Source of the DNA: Nocardia colli
Lineage (GTDB): Bacteria; Actinomycetota; Actinomycetes; Mycobacteriales; Mycobacteriaceae
DNA length: 64,000 bases
Direction: 5' to 3'
Assembly: GCF_008704205.1 (NCBI RefSeq)
Contig: NZ_VXLC01000015.1
Location: 483,923 to 547,922 of the forward strand
The position numbers and the translations under genes were made by a program. This document shows, in pieces, positions 43,062 to 52,300 of this stretch. How positions within the stretch are numbered: position 1 is the stretch's first letter; each line of letters opens with the position of its first letter. The notes below the pieces were generated by a model. It did no database searches. It had not been told where the DNA came from and saw only the letters and a list, made by a program, of their open reading frames with translations.

Positions 43062-43670
43062 ATGAGCGACCACCGAATCGACGACCGCCAGGCGATCAGC
43101 GAACTGATGACCGGCTGGATTCATCGGGACCGGGAGCAGTGGGACGAGCTGGCCGGACTGTTCCACGAGGACGCCACGCTCCGGATCCTCTGGTTCGCCG
43201 GCTCTGCCCACGACTTCATCGACGGCTCCCGCCGGATGGGGCACGGGCCGCTGCGCAGCAAGCACTTCATCGGCGCTCCCGCCATCCGCTTCGCGGGCGA
43301 TCGCGCGTTCGTCGAGACCAACGCGATCCTGCTCGCGGAACTCACCGGTGCGGGGATCGGCGCGACCATCCACAACCGATTCCTCGACCGCGTGAGCCGG
43401 CGCGATGGCAGCTGGCGCATCGAGCAGCGCGACTCCGTCTACGACATGGGTGGATTCACCTACCCGTTCGGCGTCGCGGGCGCCCCGGACATCGACGCAC
43501 AGGCGTTGGCCGACCGTCATCCTCGCGAGTACGCGGCGCTGGCCTATCTGCTCGAAACCGCCGGGCACCCGGTAACCGGCACTTACCCGACTCGCTTCGG
43601 CGAGCAGGAGGCGGCCATTCTCGAGGCAGGCAGCGCATGGCTGGCCGAGACACACCTCGCGCACCGCTGA
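43062..43670 (+). CDS. SnoaL/NTF2-like protein (aromatic or polyketide metabolism type)
   Basis: A 202-residue NTF2-fold protein: AISELMTGWIHRDREQWDELAGLFHEDATLRILWFAG, then FVETNAILLAELTGAGIGATIHNRFLDRVSRRDGSWRIEQRDSVYDMGGF. This resembles SnoaL-like enzymes and small subunits of ring-hydroxylating oxygenases. GGGAGGAATT upstream is the ribosome binding site. It starts an operon that continues with an AraC regulator and probably an MFS exporter and an SDR protein. The substrate is unknown. Confidence 0.8.
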   Translation: MSDHRIDDRQAISELMTGWIHRDREQWDELAGLFHEDATLRILWFAGSAHDFIDGSRRMGHGPLRSKHFIGAPAIRFAGDRAFVETNAILLAELTGAGIGATIHNRFLDRVSRRDGSWRIEQRDSVYDMGGFTYPFGVAGAPDIDAQALADRHPREYAALAYLLETAGHPVTGTYPTRFGEQEAAILEAGSAWLAETHLAHR

Positions 43671-44452
43671 GGCGCGGTCCGGACGGCGCGATCGCAGGCA
43701 CTCGGTCGCCGATTCTGCGCATCGATCGCAGCGGCGCGGAAGCTCGCCGGACCCTGGAGTGGCACGCACACGACGAGGCGATGCTGCTGTGGTCCGCGAC
43801 CGCGACCGTGGCGATGAGCACTCCCGCGCGCGACTGGCTCGTGCCGCCCGGCTACGGCCTCTGGGTTCCACCTCGGATCGTGCACTCGGAGAAGGCATTA
43901 CGGGGCGGCGAGCTCTGCGTCGTGCGCTTCGCGCCGGACCTCTGCCCGGTCACCTGGCCCGAACCCGTCGGCATCGCGGTGGGACGCCTACTGCGCGAGC
44001 TCATTGCGCATCTGCACGAAGCCGAGCCCGACGACCCGAGCCGCACCCACGCCGAGCCGCTGGTCTTCGATCTCCTCGCGCCGCTCCCCGTCAACGCCAT
44101 CGACGTGGCCATGCCGACGGATCCGCGGGTGCGGGCTATCGCCGAGCAGCTCATCGCCGACCCGAGCGACACCCGCGACCTCGCATTCTGGGCGCACCAG
44201 ACGCATTCTGGGGTACGTACCCTGTCCCGCCTGTTCGTCGGCGAAACCGGCCTGACGTTCGCGCAATGGCGAACGCACGTCCGAATGCGCGCCGCCGCAC
44301 AGCATCTGGCCGACGGCCGATCGGTGAACGCCACCGCGCGAGCCGTCGGCTACCGCAAGCCCAGCGCCTTCATCGCGGCCTTCCGCCGATCGACCGGTCA
44401 AACGCCAGGCACCTACCTTCGCGTCGAGGCGGCAACCGACCTCGGACGGTAA
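43637..44452 (+). CDS. AraC-family regulator with cupin N-terminus (2)
   Basis: A 271-residue regulator starting inside the end of the SnoaL-like gene (34-base overlap). The N-terminal cupin-like part includes LEWHAHDEAMLLWSATATVAM and LVPPGYGLWVPPRIVHSEKAL. The C-terminal double helix-turn-helix runs from about 170 (DTRDLAFWAHQTHSGVRTLSRLFVGETGLTFAQWRTHVRMRAAAQHL...GYRKPSAFIAAFRRSTGQTPGTY). It has the same layout as the regulator at 42220. The two flank the SnoaL-like gene and may have arisen by duplication. Confidence 0.85.
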   Translation: MAGRDTPRAPLRRGPDGAIAGTRSPILRIDRSGAEARRTLEWHAHDEAMLLWSATATVAMSTPARDWLVPPGYGLWVPPRIVHSEKALRGGELCVVRFAPDLCPVTWPEPVGIAVGRLLRELIAHLHEAEPDDPSRTHAEPLVFDLLAPLPVNAIDVAMPTDPRVRAIAEQLIADPSDTRDLAFWAHQTHSGVRTLSRLFVGETGLTFAQWRTHVRMRAAAQHLADGRSVNATARAVGYRKPSAFIAAFRRSTGQTPGTYLRVEAATDLGR

Positions 44453-44463
44453 CCGCCGGTCAC

Positions 44464-44552
44464 CGCATCGGCCGCCACCGTGTCGAGGCGAGAGGGCACT
44501 CGGCCGAAACCGCATCGGCCGCAGGATCATCGCCCTGTCCATGGCCGATGCG
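44464..44552. repeat. CGCATCGGCC repeats before the MFS exporter gene
   Basis: CGCATCGGCC occurs at about 44465 and 44511 (direct), and its reverse complement GGCCGATGCG at 44543-44552. The inverted pair is 22 bases apart. These could be sites for the AraC regulators upstream of the exporter gene at 44666. Confidence 0.45.
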
Positions 44553-44665
44553 AGGTATTTATCGGCCCCTGAACGGCATACCGGCCAACCTACGGTGAGG
44601 GCATCGGATCGGTCGCCGCGGCCTGCCGGCGCAACGGCGTCACGAATAGCATTGAAGGAGAACGG

Positions 44666-46096
44666 ATGTCGACTCTGCAAGACACCATGGTTCGCACGTC
44701 CGAGCGCAAGGCGGGTACCGGTTGGACGGTCGCGGCGTTGATGCTCGGCGTCCTGGTCTACGGTGTCCTCGGAACGGTGGTGACTCCGGCACTCACGTTG
44801 CTACAGAACGACTTACACACCTCGGTCGGCGGCGTGACATGGCTGTTGACCGCCTACCTCCTGGCGGCGGCCGTGAGCACCGCGGTACTGGGCCGGCTGG
44901 GCGACATGTTCGGCAAGCGGCGGATGCTGCTCGTCGCTCTGACGTTGATGGCGGCGGGCGCGCTGGTCTCGGCCGCGTCCGGCGTGTTCGCCGTCGTTGT
45001 CCTCGGGCGCGTGCTGCAAGGCATGGCCGGTGGACTGCTGCCGCTCGCGTTCGGGATCATTCGCGACGAGTTGCCCCACGAACGTATCGGCCACGCGATC
45101 GGCGCCGTGTCCGCGATGATCGGCGTCGGAGCCGGCGTGGGCGTGATCCTGCCCGGCCTCGTCGCGAACAGTCTGGGCTGGCAGTGGCTGTTCTGGATTC
45201 CCTTCGCCCTCACTCTGCTCGCGATTCTCGGCACCTGGGTGTTCATCGCCGAATCACCGGTGCGCCCCGGCGGGCGCGTGAACTGGGTGAACGCGGCTCT
45301 GCTCACGATCGGCATCACCGCGGTGCTGATCGCCGTCAGTGAGGGCTCGTCCTGGGGCTGGACCTCCGGCCCGACGCTCGGCCTGCTGCTCGGCGGAGCC
45401 GCGGTCTGCGCGCTGTGGATTACTGCCGAGAGCAGCAGCAGCCGGCCGTTGATAAACGTGCACCTGATGCGCGTTCGCGCACTGTGGACGACCAACATCA
45501 CCGCATTCCTGCTGGGAGCGGCGATGTTCTCCTCGACCGCCGTGTACCCGATCTTCGCGCAAGTGCCCAGCAGCAGCGGATTCGGTTACGGCGCATCACC
45601 ACTCGTCTGTGGCCTCTACCTGCTTCCGTATTCTGTCGCGATCGCGGTGGCCGGATCGCTGGCCGGGCGCATCGCCCGCAGAGTCGGCTTCCTGTCCGCG
45701 CTCGTCGCAGGATGCCTGACCTGCGCCGTCGGCAGCGGATACATCGCCATCCGGTATCACCACCCCCTCGACCTGATGATCAGCCTGGCCATCTTCGGAT
45801 TCGGTCTCGGCACCGCCACCTCGGCGCTGTCCGCCGTGGTGGTGCACGCCGCGCCCGCCGGACAGGTGGGCGAGACGACCGGGATGAATCAGGTGATCCG
45901 GATGATCGGCGGCGCGGTCGGAACGCAAGTGGTCTCGACCCTCATCGCGAGCAACCAGCACAACGGACTTCCCGCCCTCCGCGGTTTCACCCAGTCTTAC
46001 CTGGCGGAAGTGGTGTTCCTGGTTGTGGCCGCCGGTGCGGCGATGCTCGCCGTGCCCGCGCGTCGGGCGAGTGCCGGCAGCTCTGCCGGCAGGTGA
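44666..46096 (+). CDS. MFS exporter, EmrB/QacA (DHA2) family
   Basis: A 476-residue protein with about 14 membrane helices. The motif after helix 2 is GRLGDMFGKRRMLLVAL, and the DHA2-type motif C in helix 5 is IGVGAGVGVILPGLVANSLGWQWLFWI. It exports drugs or metabolites by proton exchange. Upstream repeats (44464-44552) and AraC genes suggest inducible expression. The paralogous SDR gene follows after 50 bases. Confidence 0.88.
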   Translation: MSTLQDTMVRTSERKAGTGWTVAALMLGVLVYGVLGTVVTPALTLLQNDLHTSVGGVTWLLTAYLLAAAVSTAVLGRLGDMFGKRRMLLVALTLMAAGALVSAASGVFAVVVLGRVLQGMAGGLLPLAFGIIRDELPHERIGHAIGAVSAMIGVGAGVGVILPGLVANSLGWQWLFWIPFALTLLAILGTWVFIAESPVRPGGRVNWVNAALLTIGITAVLIAVSEGSSWGWTSGPTLGLLLGGAAVCALWITAESSSSRPLINVHLMRVRALWTTNITAFLLGAAMFSSTAVYPIFAQVPSSSGFGYGASPLVCGLYLLPYSVAIAVAGSLAGRIARRVGFLSALVAGCLTCAVGSGYIAIRYHHPLDLMISLAIFGFGLGTATSALSAVVVHAAPAGQVGETTGMNQVIRMIGGAVGTQVVSTLIASNQHNGLPALRGFTQSYLAEVVFLVVAAGAAMLAVPARRASAGSSAGR

Positions 46097-46146
46097 AAGT
46101 CCCTGGGCGGCAACAGTAGACCGAATATCAGAGGAGAGAAGGCACT

Positions 46147-46857
46147 ATGGGGAACCGGCAGGATTCGTGGGCGTTGGTCGCTGGTTCGACGGGTGGTGTC
46201 GGCCGGGAGGTCGCGTTGCGGTTGGCGGACGACGGGTATTCCGTCGTGGTCTGTGGCTGTGATGGCGCCGGTGCGGCGGAGACTCGTCAGTTGATCGAGT
46301 GGGCCGGAGGGCGGGCGGTAGATTTCGTGGCTGATCTGGGTGACTCTGTGGCGCTGCGTCGGTTGATTGCCGAGACTGCCGGTGTGGTGGCGGGTGCCCC
46401 GGTGGAGGTGTTGGTCAACAATGCCGGTGAGTTGGACGGTGGGTTGACCAGCGACATGTTCGATGTGGTCTTCCGCCGGAATGTGAAGGCGCCGTTGGTC
46501 TTCACGGATGCGTTCGCGCCATTGATGGCCGAGCGCGGTCGGGGAGTGATCGTCAACGTGGGCGGCCCCAGCGCCTTCGCCGGTGTCGAGGATGGTGGCC
46601 AGTTGGAGGCCGCGAAGGCGGCGTTGATGATGTTGACCAGGTTGTGGGCGGTGGAATACGGGCCGAAGGGCGTGCGGGTCAATTCCGTCGACCCGCGCTG
46701 TGCGCTCACCCGGCACGGCAGTCGGCCCGCCGAGGTCGCCGAGGCGGTACGGTTCCTCGTCTCACCGCGGGCCGCCGCCATACAGGGCACCGTATTGCCC
46801 CTGGGGCCGGAGGCGGGCGCATTCGAAAGTGGTGGTTATTTGTCAGCGCCCGCGTAA
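46147..46857 (+). CDS. SDR-family protein lacking catalytic Tyr and Ser (paralogue 2)
   Basis: A 236-residue paralogue of the protein at 39353; most segments match closely (VAGSTGGVGRE.ALRLA.DGYS.VVCG.DGAGA). The cofactor loop is intact. The active site YxxxK is L153-E-A-A-K157 and the catalytic Ser region is IVNVGG, so both Tyr and Ser are missing, as in paralogue 1. The shared loss means this is a stable subfamily, not a random decay. A ribosome binding site (GGAGAGAAGG) precedes ATG 46147. It is the likely last gene of the exporter operon. Confidence 0.82.
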   Translation: MGNRQDSWALVAGSTGGVGREVALRLADDGYSVVVCGCDGAGAAETRQLIEWAGGRAVDFVADLGDSVALRRLIAETAGVVAGAPVEVLVNNAGELDGGLTSDMFDVVFRRNVKAPLVFTDAFAPLMAERGRGVIVNVGGPSAFAGVEDGGQLEAAKAALMMLTRLWAVEYGPKGVRVNSVDPRCALTRHGSRPAEVAEAVRFLVSPRAAAIQGTVLPLGPEAGAFESGGYLSAPA

Positions 46858-46882
46858 AGCCGGCGAGGCGGATCCGGCCTTA
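46855..46882. terminator. Hairpin between convergent genes
   Basis: TAAAGCCGG (46855-46863) and CCGGCCTTA (46874-46882) form a 9-bp stem with one mismatch and a 10-base loop. It overlaps the stop codons of the SDR gene and of the opposite gene, so it can end both transcripts. Confidence 0.55.
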
Positions 46883-48547
46883 CGACGCGGGCACCGATCC
46901 GCGTTGCCGGAATCGTTGTTCGAATCCTTCGCGGTACACCGAGGGGGCGGTGGACGAGGAGGACTGTTCGATCACTCCGTCGTCGGCGATGTAGAAGATG
47001 GCGCGGCCGATGGCGATCTCACCGGGTTCGGTCGGGACGAACACCATCCAGCCGATCTCGAGGCGTTCGGCGACGAGTTCGTCGAGTGGGTAGCCGGTGG
47101 TGTCGACGCCGAGGCCGAGAATGTGCTGGCGTACCAGCGTGATCGCCTGGCCCTGGGACAGCGGCTCGACCACTGTCGCCGTAAGGCCGGCCAGTGACAG
47201 TTGATACATAGCGCCGTCGATGTTGTCGGTGGATTCCTCGAACACCGCGGTCAACGTGTTCCTGGTGACCACACCGGCTTCGGCGGCGGCGACCAGTGTG
47301 GCCGCGGCTTGCCGTTGGTGCTCGGTGGTTTCACCGCCGAGCAGGTTGCACACGATATCTGTGACCGTTTCAGCCGACCAGACACCAGGGACGGCGGCGC
47401 TGATCAGCTCGGCGCCCGGGGATTCGCCGCGGTACCAGTTGTCGTTGACCCACCAGTAGCAGAACGACAGCATGCCCTGCGCGGCACGGGGATTGAGTAC
47501 CTGGTTGGCCACCCAGTCGGGGGCGCCGGCGTACAGGTCCGGCAGCTCGCCGTCGTCGTTGTAGGCGGCGTCGAGTTCGGGGGCGTTCCAGATGCCGCCC
47601 GAGAGCACGGCGCGGCCGCCGGGCAGTACGAACAGGGTGGAGCCGCTGCGCGCCGCGCCTTCGAAGATGCCGAGCGCGGGGCGGATTCGGGGTCCCAGCT
47701 CGGCGCCGATGGCGACGAAGGCCGCCGCGATCGTCGCCCAGCGTGCCCACAGCACGGGAAGTGGCGGGAAGTCGTCGCGCGAGAGCACCGAGGCGATGCC
47801 CGCGTCGCGATCGGCGCGCGCCCGGGCCGCGGCGTCCTGCGGGGAACGCCATTGCCGTTCGTCGTGAAAGATATACGCGCCCAACCACACCGGAATCCAT
47901 TCGCGCGGAAACGCGTCCAGATCGGCCCGATAGGCGTCGGGCGGCAGCAGCTGATCGTCGGGGAACGGCTCGTCGCCATAGTCGTAGTCGACCTCGACGT
48001 CGCCGGTGACCTCGAGCTGGATCAGCAGGCGCCACCAGGGTCCGTCGCCGAGTTGCGCGGAGATATCGCGGTGCAGCAGAACGAGTTCGGTGACCGCGGG
48101 CGATGGCTCGGCCCGCGACACCTGAGCGTCGTCGTCGTAGTACAGCACGTAGGCCACGCCACCGGTGACCGTGAGCGCGAAGATCGCCTCCAGTGACTGC
48201 CAGCCGTCGGGGCCGGTCGCGCCGAGTTCGCGGGCGATCTGGTGGGCGAGTTCGGTCGCCTGCTGCTCGATGGCCGTCTCGTCGGTGGTGGGCGCCTCAG
48301 GCGTGGGCTCGTCGGTGGTCGGCGGTTCGGGTGTCTGCGCCTCGGACGTGGGCTCGTCGGCGGGGGCCGGATCGGCTGGGCGCACTTCGCCGGCCGGGGC
48401 TTGCGCATCGGGGGTCGGCGCGTCAGTGTGCTGCGGAGCAGGAGGGGCCTGCGCGCCGGCGGGCGGCTCGGTCGAGGAGGTTTCCGACTTGCCCAGGGTG
48501 AAGCCGACATCGAAAGTCGCACCGCCGGTGGAGTCTTGGGGTCCCAT
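46880..48547 (-). CDS. Multi-domain immunity-like protein opposite the giant toxin
   Basis: A 555-residue soluble protein. Residues 1-90 are a disordered Pro/Thr/Ala/Glu-rich tail. Residues 91-250 resemble DUF600/YezG-type immunity domains (WWRLLIQLEVTGDVEVDYDYGDEPFP, then FPREWIPVWLGAYI). The middle part (about 250-400) is unassigned (LPVLWARWATIAAAFVAIGAEL). The C-terminal segment (ERLEIGWMVFVPTEPGEIAIGRAIFYIADDGVIEQ) recalls YrhB/Imm35-type domains. It is divergent from the YbaB-giant toxin genes and shares an upstream palindrome with them, so it could protect the producer. All domain links are motif-level and need profile searches. Confidence 0.6.
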   Translation of the reverse strand: MGPQDSTGGATFDVGFTLGKSETSSTEPPAGAQAPPAPQHTDAPTPDAQAPAGEVRPADPAPADEPTSEAQTPEPPTTDEPTPEAPTTDETAIEQQATELAHQIARELGATGPDGWQSLEAIFALTVTGGVAYVLYYDDDAQVSRAEPSPAVTELVLLHRDISAQLGDGPWWRLLIQLEVTGDVEVDYDYGDEPFPDDQLLPPDAYRADLDAFPREWIPVWLGAYIFHDERQWRSPQDAAARARADRDAGIASVLSRDDFPPLPVLWARWATIAAAFVAIGAELGPRIRPALGIFEGAARSGSTLFVLPGGRAVLSGGIWNAPELDAAYNDDGELPDLYAGAPDWVANQVLNPRAAQGMLSFCYWWVNDNWYRGESPGAELISAAVPGVWSAETVTDIVCNLLGGETTEHQRQAAATLVAAAEAGVVTRNTLTAVFEESTDNIDGAMYQLSLAGLTATVVEPLSQGQAITLVRQHILGLGVDTTGYPLDELVAERLEIGWMVFVPTEPGEIAIGRAIFYIADDGVIEQSSSSTAPSVYREGFEQRFRQRGSVPAS

Positions 48548-48633
48548 GTGGTTCAGCTCCTCGGTACTGCTGTGCCGGTCGGTTCAGGTGTGGGTGGCCC
48601 CCGACCCAAGTGTTTGACCAGGAGCAAAATCAT

Positions 48634-48648
48634 TTGACTGGAAGTCAA
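48634..48648. promoter_or_regulatory. TTGACT-N3-AGTCAA palindrome, copy 2 (toxin locus)
   Basis: TTGACT (48634-48639), GGA, AGTCAA (48643-48648) in the 263-bp region between the immunity-like gene (-) and the YbaB/giant toxin genes (+). The arms are identical to the element at 40174-40188 upstream of the SARP gene. Confidence 0.5.
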
Positions 48649-48810
48649 TCAGAACGCTAGGGTCGACGTCAATCGCTTGTGCCCGATGCGACGTGATCTT
48701 GTCGGTGGCAACACCTGGTGGCAGTACCAGGCCTAGTTTGCCGACCCGGTGAATCGGGCCGCCATGCGCCGCGTAGCGACGTTCATCGTTGCCTGACAGG
48801 AGGTTTCGCC

Positions 48811-49299
48811 GTGGTGGACAGTCGGAGACCCGATAATCATCGCGTCGAGGGTGATATCGCGGACCTCATGGAAACGGTCGGCACACACATCCGATCCATC
48901 GCGGACATGCAACGCAAGCGCAGCGAACTCGTCGCTGACGGCAGTGCCGGAGGCAGGCGGGTCACGGTCACCTGCAATGCGGACGGCGTGCCGATCGATG
49001 TCGTCTTCGCCGACGACATCGATGACCTCGATTACGACGACATCGCGGCAGCGGTGCTCGAGGCCGCGCAGGAGGCCGCGGTCAAGGTCGTCGCCATGGC
49101 CGAAGACCTGCTGGCTCCGGTTCGCGCGGCGCGCGCCGAGCTGCCCAGTTTGTCGTCGCTGGTCGAGGGAATGCCCGACGTGCGCACGAATGTGCCTGAG
49201 CTGCAACGGGCCTCGTTCGAATCGAAGGCCGTGCGCACCCGCTTCGCCACCGGCGACGACGCCGCTTCCCGGCCGCGGTCTGTCATCGACAGTGAGTGA
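48811..49299 (+). CDS. YbaB/EbfC-family protein before the giant toxin gene
   Basis: A 162-residue protein from GTG 48811, with AGGAGG at 48798-48803. It has the YbaB pattern: a first helix (ADLMETVGTHIRSIADMQRKRSELVA), a beta stretch (RRVTVTCNADGVPIDVVFADDIDDLDYDDI) and a long second helix (AAAVLEAAQEAAVKVVAMAEDLL). An acidic and Ser-rich C-terminus follows. It sits 18 bases before the giant gene and is probably co-transcribed. As at 1501-1968, a YbaB-like protein accompanies an ESX-type toxin gene, so the association is not accidental. The role may be chaperone-like or regulatory. Confidence 0.72.
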   Translation: MVDSRRPDNHRVEGDIADLMETVGTHIRSIADMQRKRSELVADGSAGGRRVTVTCNADGVPIDVVFADDIDDLDYDDIAAAVLEAAQEAAVKVVAMAEDLLAPVRAARAELPSLSSLVEGMPDVRTNVPELQRASFESKAVRTRFATGDDAASRPRSVIDSE

Positions 49300-49317
49300 T
49301 TCGGCACCGCCGCACCC

Positions 49318-52300
49318 ATGAGTATCGATCTGCCCGCCGGCGTCCAATGGCTGAGCTATTTGGCGGGTAGTGCATGGCCGAAGGGCGACGAGGACAAGAT
49401 GTTCTCGATCGACGACGCTTTCCAGACTGCGGCGACGCAACTGGAAGGCTTGATCGATCAGTTGCGCGCGGCCTGCGATACCGCGTCGGCCAATTACTCG
49501 GGCCCGAACGCGGACAAGATGAAGCAACAGTTCGACCTGTTCTTTTCCGGCGACTCGTCGGTAGCGAGCATGGCGAGTTCGATGCGGCAGCTCGGATCCT
49601 CGGCCCATGAGATGGGCGTCTCGATCGAGCATACGAAGGTGCAGGTCATTGCCACGCTGGTAATGCTGGCCGCGGAGATCGCGTATCTGCTGACGACCTG
49701 GTTCGGGGCGGCGATGGTTCCGCCGCTGAAAGCGGCGGCCGAGAGCGTTCTCGCGAGCATCGGGCGGTCGCTGCTGACCAAGCTGCAGGCGCATGCCGCG
49801 TGGATGGCCGCGCGGCCGATGTGGCAGCTGGCCGCGATCAGCGGTGGCATACAGGGAGTCCTCGGCGTGGCCAGCGAGGCCGCTATACAGGGCTGGCAGA
49901 AGGGCCAGGGGCATATCGGCGGGATCAACCTGGGGCAGGTGTTCATCGCGGGCGCAACTGGTTTCGCGGGCGGCGCGGTAGGCGCACCGGTCGGCAGCAT
50001 CGTCGGTAAGGGGCTGGGAAACTGGGTCGCCCAGAGATTCACGATGACGGTGCCGAAGGCCACCGGCGTCGCCTTCGTCGCCGGCGTCGCGGGCGGGTTG
50101 GCGGGTGCCGGCGCGGGTTTCGTCGTCGGCGGCGCACTGACCAGAGAATGGGATTTCGATCCGGCCATGCTCGCCGGCGGCGCGGCGGGCGGCATGCTCG
50201 GCGCGATGCACGGCGCGGTCGGTCACATGCGGACCGCGGCACTGGCGAAGTCGGCGGCGAACCTCAAAGCGATATCCATTTCCGACGGCAGCTCCACCAA
50301 CTTGGTACCGGAGAAGGGCGGCGGTGCGGGCGGCAGCGGTGCCGCGCAGAACCGTGGGGCGCAGACCGCCGAGCCGCAGCGGCGAACTGGTTCAGGGTCC
50401 TCGCGGACAGCAGGCTCGACGGCCGGGAACAACCGGACCACCGTGCCGCCGAGATCGACGCCTGCCCGAAGCGTGGCACCCGGCGAAACCTCTGCGCGAG
50501 CGAAACCCGCTGCGACCGGCAGTATTTCGGTGAAGAGCGTGCTGCGTGGACGCTCTGGCTCATGGCACGCCGGCACGGACGACGGTTCGGTGTCGCGTAC
50601 CTCCGGGTCGTCGACGCCGGACGGAAGGCAGCGGTCGAGCAGTGCGCCGCCGCCGGTCACCCGCGGGTTCGACGACGCTTCGGGATCACGGCCTTCGTCG
50701 CGTGCCTCGGCTGAGCCGGGTTCGGTGGGGTCCGAGCATTCCGCGGCGAACCCGGCGACTGCCAAGAGCCCAGACGGCGGATCCGCGGCGCTGGTTCAGC
50801 GTTCCGGTGAGTCCGTGGTGCGCGGCTCGAACGAATACACCCCGCCGCCCAGTGAGGGGCGGTCACAGTCGGTCTCGGACGCGTCATCCAGGGCTTCGGC
50901 GTCGGGCCCCGGTAGCGTGGCCGGCTCGTCGGACGGCCGGTCCGCGTCCGGCGGATCGGTGAGCGAGAGCCGCAGTGGATCTGTAATCCCTTCTCGCCCA
51001 GTTACTCCGGAGGCCGGGTCGGTAACCGCCCGATCCGGGAGCGCCCTCTCCTCGGCGGCGTCGGACCCGGGGCCGCAGCATCGCGTCACGGCCGCACCCG
51101 GCGACTCCGCCGCAGCGCGCACGACCGGGCCGCGGTCAGTTCGGGAGGAGCAGTCGTCGACGCAGTCGCGGGCCTTGCCCGCGGGGCCCGAACGTACGGC
51201 CGGTCCGGCGACCGGACGACCGAGCGACGGCAGCGATTCGGCCGCTCGCACGTCGCATTCGGAGCCATCGGTATTCGACCGCCTGAAAGATCAGCCCTCC
51301 AGTCAGAGCTCGGGTGAGTCATCGCACGCCAAGGCGAGGTTGCTCGAAAATGGTGATGCCCCAGCTCTTTCCGAACACACCACGTCCCGTCCCGACACCT
51401 CCGCCGGTCCGCACCGCACCGATCCGCCGCGCAGGACGCCAGTTGCCGACGGGCCGATGGACCCGCGTGAGCTGCAGCTGCGGAGCCGATTGCGAGAGTC
51501 GCCGGAGGTCCTGAACCATCCCGTCGTGGCCGAGGCGCAGAAGCGGCTGCGGACTGCGGGAACCGAAGCCAAGCACATCCCGACCGGACTGCCGGAGCAC
51601 GTCGAGCCGGGATCGCGAGCTGCCAAGGCGTTGCGCGAGATGTCCACGGATGCCGCGAACGAAGTGGAACAGGCGCGGCAGGCGCATGAGGCAGCGGTAG
51701 CGCATGCGGTGCAGGAGCGTTACGAGGCTTTGCGGGCCGAGAGTGAGGCTCGGATCGCTGCCGATGAACAGGACAGGGTGTGGCTGCGTGAGTCCACCGA
51801 GGCGCAGAAGGACGTCGCGGTGGAACGTCTCCGTCAGGCGACGGAGGGGGTGAAGGAGGCCAAGGCCCGGTTCGAGACGGCACAGGCGGAGCTCGAGGCG
51901 GGTCTGCGGGGCAGGCTGGACGAGAATATCGAGGCGTCGGAGCGCGGGGTCACGACGGCGCAGGAAGCGTTGGCGCACAGTAGAACTGCGTATGCGGAGG
52001 CCAGGGCAGGCAACGAGCCGCGGCCGGAATACTTGCAGCGGTTGCGTGGGGAGGTCGACCAGCGTCGAAATGAGTTGCGGCAGGCCCTGATCGAACACGA
52101 GGCTTTGCTGACCGCGACGAAGGACCGTCCCGACGAGCTGGCCGCGGCGCGCAGGAGACGGACCGAGCTGGTGCCGGGTTGGCGGGGCCGGTGGCAGCTC
52201 GGTTGGCAGGTGAAGGAGCGAGCCGCTGCCTGGACGGAGGTGTTGAGCCGACGCGAGTCGGAGGCCGCGGCGCGGTCTCGGGTGGCGGAGCTCGGCGATG

